Positions 1 through 14,200 of a stretch of DNA of 64,000 nt are shown one piece after another. Every line of letters starts with the position of its first letter. The stretch's first letter is position 1. Location of the stretch: contig OY848918.1 of assembly GCA_963693285.1 (NCBI GenBank), positions 17,192,035 to 17,256,034 of the forward strand. Direction: 5' to 3'. Both the position numbers and the translations under genes were made by a program. This DNA is from Xestospongia muta. Its lineage: Eukaryota > Porifera > Demospongiae > Haplosclerida > Petrosiidae. Under the pieces are notes generated by a model that did no database searches, was not told the DNA's origin, and was given only the letters and a program-made list of their open reading frames with translations.

Positions 1-3000
1 TTTGGAACTTTTGGCAGCAATGTAGATAGTTCTGAAACTCAACTTCTTGTAATATTTCCGTTTTCATTTTTTAGTGAAGTTCTTACTTGTTCTCTTGAGC
101 TTCAGTTTACTTGCACTGAAAAAGTAACATGTTTTATTAACATAAATAGTTACAGCAGCAAACTCTCAGTTTGCATGTTTTGCTTTTACAGGACACTGTC
201 ATAACTTGAAAGAGTTATATCATTGAATCATGCACCTAGATCAGTAATGACTTTCATTGATGATTATTTCATTAAAAATGATGGTTGTTTAGTACAAATA
301 TCTCACAATGTATTGACTAGAAGGCACATATAAAACAATAATTGAAGAGGAATTAACATTATTTTAAAATAAAGAATACAAATTCAATTATACAATAAAT
401 ATTATCTTTATCACCACATTAAAAAAATTTAAATACTTATGAATTAATATTACTTTGAACAGTAATGTCCAGTTGTCCATCACCAATATAGGAATAAGAA
501 CAAAATGTGTATATATTACAAAATGAACATAGCATTACAAGAAAATAAGAATGAGAATGAGATATTTGATAAGTATGTAAATGGTTATTAATACCTACTA
601 TATATAACAAAGCTTACAGTGTACTACACATCTTAAAATGTACATGCAACAGAGTAAATATTGAACTGTTGAAATGTGTAATATATAAATAATATTTATA
701 TATTTATAAGATTATCAGGTGCTGACATAACACCAAAGTGCTACAGTAGCATACTATGATTACTAGTATAAGACCATACAGTTTGACACCATTGTGTTGT
801 GTTAGCACCTCCAATTTTACAGTGTACAATTCCACATTTCAAATCTTCATATGAAAAGAGCTTTCCCTGCAGGTACATAAAAAGAAGCATTTGGTATCTT
901 TTTGCAACTGAATGTGGTAGATTTTTAAAACAATTAACAATTTGTGTAGCTCTTTTAAATTATGAATGCTTTGCTTCCATTCTCATACACTAGCTAGAAA
1001 ACAATGGTCCTACTATGTATGTCATGAAAAATAATAGTTATAATCATACTTTGAAATGCTTGTGAGATTAATAATAATACAGTTAACTATACTGTGAATA
1101 TGGGGAATATGATCATTCACAAGGCTGTTCTTATCCTCCCTTTGGAGGTTATAGGCTCGAACTTTGTTACCATTTTGAAAAGGGTATAAAATAGCAACTT
1201 TCCACATTTCAATCACTAATATATATAGGCAAACAAAAGTAGACACATTAATTTAAACCATTTAGGTCAAAATAGTGCATGTATATACATCATTAGTGTT
1301 TCTTCAAATTAAAGAAATAAATGAGTTGCAAAGTTGAATGGCAGCTCCTATAGCTGCTTTGTTGTTTTTAAAGGATACTTTTTCTATTATATGTAGATTG
1401 CTTCAAGTTTTCTAAAGTAATACCTGATATATTGACAAATCCCAAACCATTAGTTGAAGAGGAATTGCCATGTTTTAGGTGTTTAATTGATGATTTTCTA
1501 TCAGTGAGTCATCTTAATTTATAATTTATTTTTATTACTGACTTTTCAGTAAGACAAAAAAATCATATTATACAGTGCATAGTTCCTCTGCGTCAAATTA
1601 AGAGCCGAGTTATTTGTATGGATACATTACCACTACATAACCAGTACTACAGTTGATCACTTGTATTGATTAGAACAATATGTGAAGAAATTGGTTCAGT
1701 AGTGGTAAGTGTTGAAATAACAATTACAAACAATACTGAACTATGTGATTATGTCATTTCTATAAATCTTGTATGGACTATGAAATAATATCTATTACAA
1801 TCGTACTTACATAAGGGATGATAGAATCACAACAAGGTACTATCCAAAGATCTACAGTTATGTCAAAATCATTGACACAGGTTATCATGAACTAAATCAG
1901 TACTAGAATATGAAAATATTCCGTCTGTTGTAAGTTTTATTCATATTTAAATAAATCAATTGACAAATTTGTAAGCTACAATAAACAAAATATGCCTCAG
2001 AATGTCATCTTGTTTGTTTATATATATAAAAAAATATCGATGTCAGAACATGAACATATTATGCAGGATTGATTTATAGTCCTTGTAGTATTATTCTCTA
2101 CACATTCATAAAATTGCAATTGGTAACTGTAATTATCTGTAATTATTACATCATTCATAAAAATTGTAATTGCAATTGCAATTGTATACCTGTAATTGAG
2201 AAGTAGTTGGATGGCTAAGTTACTATACAATAAATCGAGTCTGGTAAAGGGTCATCATATCACCTGATGTACACATGACCATAATTATTATGGCAAAGAA
2301 AGCCATAACATGGTTTTATGAAATTGTCTTGCAAATTGCGCTGTAACCTCATGCACGATGTCATGAATGATGTAGAGCACTTGTATAGGGTACTGATAAT
2401 AGCTATTGTCATTGTGTGTAATTGCTATCAACTTTTTGTTGTAATTGCTGTGTAAGGTGTAATTGGTAATTGAATTTGAAATTGGGAGATCAAAAACAGA
2501 AGTAATGGTAATTGTAATAAATTACTTTTTTACGGTAATTGCCACATCACTGGAGCCTAATATGTGTACAAAAACTGTTTCACATACTATGTACATTTTC
2601 TACAACATAATTTGATTGATGGTCTTTATAGATATCTGTTTATTGGTTACAATATACCACAATACAAAATCATTCAATATAAAACACAAAAAATGCTCAT
2701 ATACAACCATTATCTTTATATACAACCTAAAATGCTTCAAATTATTGACAAAGGAAATGATTTGTTCTTATGCTTTGTGACGTCTTCTGAAGTCATGTCA
2801 CATGTGTCAAAATTGACAAATTAGTTTTCCATTTTCAGAAAAAATGATTGCTTTCAAATTGAAAAAAAAATTAAATACTAGTATTTAAGTGTTCATTAAC
2901 ATAATTTTTTGTGTAAACTTTATCAGCATTCACAACACAAACTTTGTGGTCAAGTACATTGTACATCACACTGATCCTGGAATATTAAAGTAGCAATTTT

Positions 3001-4017
3001 TTAGTGATGTCTTTATCAATAATTAAAGCATTATAAAACAAAAGAATGATTTTGATTAACTTGCTCCAGTAAGATCATGCATGTACTGGTGAGTTATACG
3101 TCAGGACAGGATTTAGCATTAGAACCGCTGTTAAAGGTTTATGACATCATATGACATCACTTTAAAAATAAAGCCTACTCTGAAAAACATAATGCATGTA
3201 CATGTAATAATGTACGTGTCCCTCTACAGACTATCGTTCTACTAAAGAAGGTAGGCGACTTCACAAACCATGACCCACTTTTAGAAACTCATGATTGATC
3301 CCTAAATGAACAGACACATAGCAATAATGAGCATGATAAAAATCTATGGACTTATTGATTATAATAATGCACATAAAGTACATGTATAGATTATAAAAAT
3401 GGACATAGAAATTAACCTTATATACAATAAAATATTACAAATTAAAAATCGCAAAATTTACAAAATTAGTAACAAATTTAAAAATTTACAAAATTTTCAA
3501 TTGGTTCTTTATAAGTAGTTACAAATTTTAGTAACTACATAGAACAAATATTTTGAAGTCCTTCCCCTAGAGTAAATCTCTGCTGTACTTCAAGAGGAAT
3601 GTCAGCTTTCAATCTTAAACTCAATCCAGTGCCCTCTCCTGGCATCACTATTTCCTTATACTAATTACATCATTAATGTGGATGTGGTCAGTTAATATCT
3701 AAATGAATATAATAATTATTATTCATTTTTAGAAAACATTTTTCAAAACTTTATAATCAACATTACATTGATAAAAGAAGCACTCATGTAAAATGTTAAT
3801 CTTTCAAGAAAATGTTTCAAAAATGTTTCAAAAGTTTCAAAAAAAAATACAAAACATTATAATTGTCACAAGGAAGCATGAATAAAAAACAGCAGTGGCT
3901 AAAGTAAACATTATCATTATCAAACCAATGAAACAAAACTATGTTAGGACAAAATAATTTTGAAATCTTATGTCAAAACAATCATGAAGAATCTTGATTT
4001 AAGAAAAGATCATTTAA
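1..4017. other. Gene-free AT-rich sequence 3' of gene A
   Basis: No open frame with coding character and no RNA gene seen. Between about 2087 and 2545 the motif GTAATTG and its inverse recur many times (for example around 2165-2200 and 2400-2540), which suggests an old MITE or simple-repeat remnant. Confidence 0.5.
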
Positions 4018-4295
4018 TTATTTGCTGATGGAGTAAAAGAAATGTATAATGTCTTCAGCTACAGAAGTTTCAAACACTGGTGGTAATTCTACTGCAATCT
4101 TGATTGTGGCCCAGGTTACATCAGTAGTTTTTTTGTCAAACCAAATTTGAATGACATCAGAGAGTCTGTCAGTATTGCGACTCCATTCATCACGTATATT
4201 TTCTAGATCTCCATGACTTATTCTGAGTGACTGTCCTATTTGTTTCCATTTATATCTAATTGGATGTAGCAAACGAAGGATATCCAGCTTGTTCT
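4018..4295 (-). other. Gene A last exon: death domain
   Basis: The exon encodes about 92 residues and ends at TAA. The fold signature is seen as RYKWKQIGQSLRI, then a hydrophobic-helix pattern, IQIWFDKK, VTWATIKIAVEL and a final amphipathic helix. This matches the W..IG..L / W.. pattern of death domains and the equivalent last exon of gene B (DWDKIGVALEV ... VLRSWMDAF ... CTWNVVLTAV). A death domain usually mediates homotypic binding; no partner can be inferred here. Confidence 0.75.
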
Positions 4296-7200
4296 CTGCA
4301 ATATAAACATGAATTGGAGTTGGTTATTAGCAATTGACAAGTTATTCAATTATAAGCATAATAAAAGTAAAATTGGACTATATTATTTAGAACACCTACC
4401 AAGTTTGATTGGAATATGGGCCAAGTTCTCAAAGTCAATGTCTGAAAAAGTGTCTTGAATATCTGTAATAAGAATAATGAGTGAATAAGAAAGCATAAAT
4501 TACTTGATATTGTTCTTTACATAAATAACATCTTTAAAATCAAGTGGACAATCAAGTATTACAAAATGTCTGTCCGTAGGCTCCATACATGCTAAATTCA
4601 TAGTGACAGACTTGCAAGCCATTTTATTTTCATGATACTATGTCAAGAGACAATTCACAAAAAGTCATGATTTCCTAGTGCTTATCAGTCATGAGATATC
4701 AGATCAATTGCTTTGTTTGCCATATCTCTTAATTTATTCAATATTGATATTATTAATATATTTTAGACAAACATGGGATATGGAGCAATCTTTGATTCTC
4801 TGTTATACAGTTCTTATGCATTTACATCAACATGTTATTTATATGTACAGTATGCTATACAAGTAAACAATGGTGTTAATCAAGAGGAATTGATATTATT
4901 ACTACAATGGGTTCCCTCAAGTCCATATAAAAAGCAATATAAGAAGAAAATGACTTCATTATACCTTCGGTTTTGGAAGGTAAAGGTGGCAGTAATGATG
5001 ATGAACATTCTATATCTACATCAGTGCCTTGATTATCTAGAGTGAATATGAACCATCAATTAAACCACATGTCCTTCTTAGTTTACACTAAAAACTAATG
5101 TTTGTTAATATTAAGTGAAAATTAATTAACCTGACTTAGGTTCTTCTTTCAAAGTAGTGGTTCTGTTGTTACCTTTGTTAATATCTTCCTTTTCTAAATA
5201 TGCACAATAAATTAAATCACCTTGTACAGTGAATTATAAAGACTCACCAAATCCATCCATCCATGGTTGAAACACTTTGTTTAATTCAACTGGTGGCAAG
5301 TCTTGCATAGTACAAGACAATTTAACTTCCTTTCTTTTGTTAACAGTAACAAGTGCTACATGAACAGGAAGCATATGTCGCTGAGCTTGATGCTTTAGGT
5401 TACAGATAGCACCAGGTTTACACTTTAGAGCAGATGGATGATAAACTAAAGGCTCAGCACAGGAGTCAATGGCAGCAGTAACTAGAGAACGTAATGAGGA
5501 ACATTCAGTTGGATCACCAGTCCAATAGATTTCCATCCATAGCATTGTATCTACTAAAAGTAATGATCCGTGAGGTTCTAATGACTGCAATTTAACAGCA
5601 AATCGGAGCTGACAAGGAAATTGAGTATTAAGACACTCGAGTGTGAAAAATGGAGGCTCTTGACGATTCAATAATGCTACAACAGCTGCTGGGAATACAC
5701 CCTAAAAACAAAAGAATGTGAACAAACATTATATTGATCATTCTTACTTGAGGCACAACTCCATGTTGAAAAGATAAAACCAACGGCTCACATGTTTTGG
5801 TGAACTTTTTCTTTTCGTTAGTGGTTAGATGTTTAGGAGATAAAGCAGTTGGAATGAAGTAATACGTAGACTCCTCACGATGAACTTCAGCTACAATACA
5901 GAGGTCACACAGCAAACGTATACGAATTATATTGGAAAGCGCATCCAAGAAATATTGTGGATTTGTAAAAACGAGGTGAGAGCAAGTGTTAAAGTGTAAA
6001 AAAACTGAGAGAGACTTGAAAAATGCAATAGCTCTCTTTATTTGAGCCTCAGTCATTCCTAGTGTCTGACCAATGTCTTGATATTGAGTTTGAGATACAA
6101 TACCATGATCATTTTTCTCTCCTTCTTCTTTGACGTTAGACTCCAAAACATACCAACGAATAGGGACTTTCTTCTCAACAACTGCTTTCTTATGCCCCAC
6201 AACGTATGTTCTAACAAGAGATGAGAGATTTTGACGATCTTTTAGGCACATATTATCAACTGGAAAGATAACCTCTTGTTTCGATTTATTATAAAATATC
6301 AATTGATCTTTGTATTGTTGCAAAGCTGCTATAAGTTGTGCATTCTTTTTTTTTAATGACTCACGAAACAACTTTCCCAGACCTCTCATTTTGTCTTCAT
6401 AGGTACCAATGATGAGAAATGTAGGCAATGACTCACTGTCTGCACCATCAACAGCAGCAAGCTTAGCTGATGAGATGGATCGTACATATGTTATAATGAG
6501 CTGAAGATTAGTCATCCTAAGCTCCTTAGGTTGAGTTAATGGCTTGCCATCAATAGAATATTGAAAGATTGGCTTACTTGACAGTCGATCTGTCAACTTG
6601 TGTACAATCACAATGACTGTATTGCCACGTACAAATGCTCTAGAAACATCAACGAATTGTGGTTGACCACCACTATCAAGTACATATATCCAAGTGGACT
6701 GGGAGAGTTGTCGAGAGGCGGCACCTTTCATTGCAGAGAGAATATTTTTAGACAGCTGTAGAATGTTATCCTTTCTGGCTGGCTTTGGAACAGCCATATC
6801 ACACTCAACAGATCCAAAATCATTCAAAGGCTGAACAGAACCATCTTTTTCCTTAACAACACCTTTTCTACTGTTTGATGGATGACGTGATTCCTTAGGT
6901 AGAGTATCTTCACTTTGAATTGTCTTTGATTTTGGATTTGGTTCTTTCTCATTTTTAGAATAATATTCTAAAGTTGTGGTGGTACTTTGTTCATCCGAAA
7001 TTACCAAAGAGGGTTTTAGAGAAATAGAATGACCAGCAACATCTGAGTGTGGTGTTTCTTTTCCCCTTATTTTTTCAATACTTGATAGTGGTGTTTCGTT
7101 TTTTGGTATAGAAGGCAGAAAATGCTGTTTACCCTCCGTGGGATTTAAGCTTGCTTGTACACGAATGTCTTCTGCTAGCATTCGCATTAGTTCCTTTGTA

Positions 7201-8192
7201 TCAACCATTTCCCAATTTTTTGTACCATCAAGAGTAGCTACTCTTTCAACAGCTCTTATTGGTCGATCAGCAATAGCTGTGCTGTGATGATGATGTGGTG
7301 GCTCCCAGTCAAAGAGAAGATGTTTGAAAGAGGTCTTACCGACAGCTGGAGGACCCACCAAAAGCAATTTTATGATTGAGAGGATAACATAACCTTCATC
7401 AAGAGCTTGCAATAAAATACTTTTGTCTGAACAAATAATAAATTTTAATCATTTCCATATCTGAGATAGTTTGTACTTACTGTTCTGATCAATTTGATCA
7501 ATTTGATCCATGAGCTTTTTGTAGAAATCATGAGCCCTGCTTTTAGCTAATGTCAAAGCTGTGTCACCATTCTAATTTTAAAAAAATCAGGTAATTTCTT
7601 CAGTCCAACTACGAATGAGTAATTCCATGCACTGCTTTGCAAGACATAGTTCATAACTATTATTTTGTAAATTGATATAAAGGAAATACAAAATAAACTA
7701 GTATACTTTATTTATTTCACATATCTGGTATATTCTATTTAACCCTACCTGTGCCAATACATAATATGAAGTGAATTTATTTTAATGATCTTATTCACAG
7801 TTGTATCATTATTGATACTGTCCTTGATTATGTAAAATACATAATAAAATTCATTTTCTTGTGCAGTGTTATGTATATTATTATAATATATAAACTAACT
7901 TTATTATGTAATTGCTTGTCAGCTCCTTTCTCTAATAGAAGTGTCGCTGTTGACTGGTGTCCCTGCTTACAAGCTAACATCAATGGAGTATTGTTATCCT
8001 AGAAAAAGAAACAAAATTTTAATCTTATATTTTTGATGATTACATTTCTTATGTTGTCATCACTACTTTTATTCAGTTATATAACAGCATACTATTACAG
8101 TTTAATATTAATATATATTCATTTACACAATTTGAGTGTGTTACAACATAGAGTGTACATTGCTCTTTGTACAATACATATTCTGTTGGAGT

Positions 8193-8256
<64 letters not shown>

Positions 8257-11200
8257 TAATTTCACTGGCAAAACAATTCATATCAGAAAGTCATAGACAA
8301 TTTTATTTCTCTTAATGTTCCACTCTACTTGTTGCTGCTATATTTGATGGGAATATACTGTTAAACCATTAAATTAACATTTTTTAATGTAATAATAAAT
8401 TTGATTTAATGTTTAACTTGTTATCATATTGCATTTCCCTGAAAGTATGTACTTAACTCTTAACCCTAATTTAAACATCAATGATGATAGTAAATATGCA
8501 TAGGATATAAATGTTTTAGTTATAATGTTGCTTCAATTTGTAGTGTCTATGTTGCTCTCAGATAGCATATGTTGATATTATCTAGCAGTTGCTCAAGTAC
8601 CTAAACCTAAAAGTTCCTAACTCCAACAAGCTACTTCCAAAGCATTTTTATAATATTTTTGGTGAATTTACGAATGAGATATTGCTTTAAAGTTTAGCTA
8701 TAGACTACAAGCTTAAAGTGTGCATGGACTGTAGTCACTTTACACTCATAATTTTTTAATGTACATGATATGGTGACACTTCAAGGCACCAGGTGAGAAG
8801 CTGATAAATATCAATCTAAAAGTATGAAAAGACAATAAAAGTAGTCACCTAGTCATTTCCATTGTATGGTGAAAACAATGTCAGAAGGTTTCTAGATTTG
8901 CTTATATATATATATATATATATAACGGTAACTGGAGCATTCAAAGAAACAATTTCTCAATTGATTCTACTGATATAAAAGGCATCATGATAGTACAATA
9001 CGACAGATCTATCAGTAATACAATACTTTGTACAAGAATTCTTGCTGAGAGTCTAGATCAGGGTATGCGTTATGGCCTGCTTTAAAACCATTGGAGAGTT
9101 CTAAAATCAGTTTCCACCTTAGACACTTAATGCTGTTTACAGTGCCACAATTATTAACTGCTTGCCCAAGCTACTTTACAAAAATCTCCATGTAAGTGAA
9201 AATTTATATAGCTCATCAAGGACAAATTATATCCATGACAAAAAAATATTTACTATGAAGTATACCAGTATACCAGTACTTTGCTTAATGAGAATGACAT
9301 TATTAGCTTATTCCCTTGTAGAGTTTCATATGTAACCATAAATTAAGAAAGGGTACATATCATTAAAATTATTAGAAATCAGGTTGTAGCATTTTATATT
9401 TACATTTGAATAATTAAACTCCATATAAGTCTCAAAAAGATGGAAATCAGAGACAAAAGCAAGTATTTTTGGAATAGCAAGCAAAACAAAAGCATTTAAT
9501 TTACTTTTTCAACTGTAGTGCAGAGAAATACTCTATTATCATTCTGATGAAATCAATATGACTCACAACAAAAGGACATTTAGGTAGTAAAAGATCAAAA
9601 GGTAGGCGTGAGGTAATTACAACACTTGCATGTCTTCAACATGATATATCTTTTGATTTTGTATGGACTAATGTTGAAACAATATCGATGATGAAGAACC
9701 CATGATGACATGGCAAGATGGTAATTAGAATACTTCAAAATGAAGTATCGTTTGACCACCTATGGACTAATGTTGAAACAATTGCTTCATAACTTAATTT
9801 GCTAGCATATGGGAATATATGATGATGGTTTAATGTACAAAAGTCTGAATGATTTGAGTTTTAAGATCAATTTTTAATCATGACTATGCTACAATGTTAC
9901 TTGCTGGGATTGCTATTAATTCCCCTGGCTCTTGTGAAAGTATTTACAAAGTGATTGGCATTTTGCAAGCAATCAATTCATAGTCACACATATAAATTTA
10001 TGTGTATAGTTTTCAAATCGGGAATCACTTATATCTGTAAAGTCAAAAGAACAGAGTATAGTAAATTTCGGTGTAAACTATTTCTTTTTGATTGTATTAA
10101 AAACTTATCATATCCAGTTACCACAGTGACTACTTTTGACTGGTCCTCTACTACTGTCACATGGTCATTATAACCTGGCTGTGATAGCTACTCATCATTC
10201 CCTGTCTGAAAGACATGTCTCCTTGACTCAAAAAGGCGTATCAGCATGAAGGTAAAACCACCAAGTAAACCAATTGGACCAGCTGGATGAAGAGGCAGAT
10301 GTTATCACTTAGAATGTCAAACCATTTAATTTATATCATGGAATAAACATAGTGATAACACTAAATATAATTATAGTTAGTGCTAGGGTTATAGTAAATA
10401 CAGACATATTGTTTATATTGTGTGATATGTTAGCTAATATCATTGTAGCTTGTATCTGATATTACTAGCACCTCATATCTTGTAGAAGTAGGTAGTACTT
10501 GAATGTACATAAACAAATAGATAGAGCTCAAGTGGTATGCTGTCATTGTTCTATCTTTTTACTTAATTTTGCAAATCTGCTTTTCAGTAACGGCCCTTGT
10601 ATCTTCTACAACCCACAGCCACTTACTGTCTCTGTGATTATCAGGAAGTTGAAGTCTGAAGCTACAAATTTCGTAATACCAACAGACAAACAATGTCTGA
10701 GTCCATAGCATTCTTAAAGCACACTATCAGACAATAATGATAACATAGTCTACTATATCACTGATTGTTAGAGCTATGAAATGCTCTAAAGGTATCTCAG
10801 CATAACTTTTTATGATTAATTGTTTGATTTTACCAAGACCTATATAGCTAGAGTAAAGAGCCTTTAGCTTAACAAACAACTGATGTAATAATGATTACAT
10901 TATCAGCACATATAATAATCAGAGTTGATAGAGGATTTTTTTTATTTTTAGTTTATTAATATTGCTTACATGATAAAATGATCAATGTTAGATAATAAAA
11001 CAACAAATAGATACACAATTATAAACACATTAGTACTATACTACACATTGAAGCAATGATTTCTTTAAAATATCAGACACTAGCAAACATATTTCAATTA
11101 TATCTCTTAGTTGGCAGATATGACGAATACATGATAACAATAATCATTATGAAAATTATGATGTTAAAAATCTGTCACACAGCCTACACTGTAAACGTCT

Positions 11201-14200
11201 CTGGCTGTAACTATTAAAGCTTATGTGCATTAAGCTTCAAATGTTTATAATATATTAAAGTACTACTTGCCTACCTATTGTGACCAAAATCAATATGATC
11301 TATGGACAGAAAATTTGTAAAAGTTCTCCCCATATTCAACTTATTAGATGATTGTCGCTTAATTTGTGACATAGAAATATATGTTGACTTTTCTTGGAGA
11401 TACATGTCACCTATGATAGCTACAGCTATATGAAAAGTTTTAACTTTATAACACAAAGCATTCTGTCAAAGGTAACATTTTCCGTTGTATGAGTTTTTGT
11501 GTTTTGCTGAACACTTAAAGTCACATTGGTCACAATCCATCACCTTCCAATGGTATAAATTAGCACTGTATTTTGAAGGCACTATGTCATCTTGGTGTTA
11601 GTTATAGCTACTAAAGTAATTACTTTCATCTGTGTAGTTATTTTAGGAGTGTCCATATAACAATTTATAGGAGATAATTAAACCACAAATATCTACATAA
11701 TTACATGTATTAATAACAACATTATATACAAAATACAGTAATGAATAATAATAACAACATATTTAAATAATGGAAATACTTACTTTGTCAATAGGATCCA
11801 GTGATGCACCAGCTTTAATAAGTATATGAGCTGTTTCAGAATAGCCATTGTAAGCAGCCTGGTGAAGAGGAGTTCTCTTGTTCTAAATATAAGATATGTC
11901 AGTATTTATAATCAATTCACTTTATAATATACAGCTACATCTAATGATACATTACAAAGGATAGGTAAAATAACTCAATATTATTTCACTAATGTGTATA
12001 GATAGGTTAATACTCTATGTGTTTTCAGCAGTTGTAGTCATGATAATGTTTGTCCTATTATGCCACATTTGTTTTATCTACAGGTTTACAATACAGTCTC
12101 ATAATACAATACATGACAGTTAGTCATTTGTTAAGTACATGTTCCATAGAATTTAGATTATTGACAAGTTATAACTAGTATATATCATAATTATTATACA
12201 ACACTTGTAAAATATATACACATAATATTAACATAATAACATTAGTATACACAATATCAAGTATTAAATGGAAAGGAAAGATTCATTATCACTAGTATAT
12301 ATCAGGTAACCTTTACTATCTAATAATGTGAGGATTGACATAATTTAGTCATTTAACTTATATAAGTTTGGGACAGTCCTAGACTTTCAGAATGCTTTTG
12401 AATATATATAAAGTAGGTTGTGATTACAGTAGGATGCTGTCATTGTTTGAGTTTCTCTTCTTACCAACTATATATATATACATGTATGGGAGTGTCGCAG
12501 AATGTCTAATCACAAAAAATGTAATACTCAAATTGTCTAATTCCAAAATGTCTACAGAAAGTACTGACTGAACAAAGAGTCTAAATCAATAAGCTGCAAT
12601 AAACATAGATTTACAAATAGCACAACTTGAAATAATATCTGACTTTGCACTAGTTTATTGCAGTTTCTTGAGCTACAATTTTAAGGCACTATTCTCCATA
12701 TATGTTACTTCCACTTGGTACAGAGCATATAGAAAAAAAGGGCAGAATATTGGTCTAATATAAAATTACAAGGAAGTTCAGTTTATTAGAGGCTTGATTC
12801 AAAAGACAGCAACTATAACATTTGTACTACTAAACTTTGTATGAATAGCTTGAAATGCTATAACAGCAGACATACCAGATAATGATTGAGTGAAAGCATT
12901 TGATCAATATTTTGAAAACACTTGAATAAAGAGCTAATTCACACCAAAAATTTTGAATTATTTAATTATAAAGGTCTATGAATTCAAAGAAACAACATTT
13001 ATGGTTGCCACAAAAGCTTATCCCACGTCTTCTAACTTTTAAAATTGTTCCAGAGAAAGCAGGCAACTACAGAATTAACAATTAGTATATTGGAAGCAGA
13101 TGAATCAGAGGGCTGACAGAAAGAAAGTTGAAAACAGAGGAAAAGATGCAACTTTTACAATCAAAACCTACCAGTGGTGAGAGGACTTTAGACTCACAAA
13201 TATATATATATGGTAATAGTCATTGTGTACTTTCTATTGAGAACTGAGATATGCGCCATTTTGAAAGTACTCGATGCAAAAAATAGCGAATGTTTTCGTA
13301 ACAGCTTCTGATGTCTAAAAGAGGCTTTCCCGTTTTGCAATTAAACTGGGTGGGGCTCTGTATGGAACCTTCCTCAAATAAAGGGGTTTAATCAAGTTAG
13401 CAATAATCCAGCTAATAAGAAATCTTATCATGACTGCGGAATCTAACCATAGTTATTTGACAGTTGGTGAAGGTGTGTAACTATTGTAAATATGGACCTG
13501 AATAGGTTGAAGGTATTGTTATGAAGAAATGTGGAGGTGTGACATTTCTGGTTAAAATGGCTAATGGTCAGGTATGGAAGAGACACCTGCATCAATTGTC
13601 TGTTATAGAAGGAATTCTGATTATTATCATCCTGGTATAGAACAGTCTACTGATGTCTCTGATGATAAAAAAATATTGATCCTGCTATTGACAATACTGT
13701 TTTCATTGGAATCAGTTGATAGTGTACAGAACTCCAGTGACCATAGTTATTCTCAATGAGTTCATAATCATCATAAATACTTTTTTTTTCATTGAATCAA
13801 TTGATGTCTATGATACCATAGAGAACTCCAGTGATCATTGTTATGCTCAACTAGTTTGTAATCATCCAGAACTATTCTTAATAATGTTGCAATGTATTCT
13901 ATTTTATGTATTGGCTTAAGTGGAAGGGATGTCACATACAATGTTGTGTGGGGTTTTGTTTTGCACTTGCTCAATAATTGGAGCACCTCATGTATTAATA
14001 GAATGACTTTGATTTTAATTCTTGTGTAATCAATACATAAAGTTATATGAGATGACTACATAATTAAATGAAAGGCACTAAAGTGCCGAACCTCGCTGTA
14101 GTTTCTAAGTTATTTATAAATTCTATGCCAGCTTAGACCCAGCTATGATGTTGTTATTGCAAGAAAATTTATTAACAATTTTATTAAAAATTTATTATGC

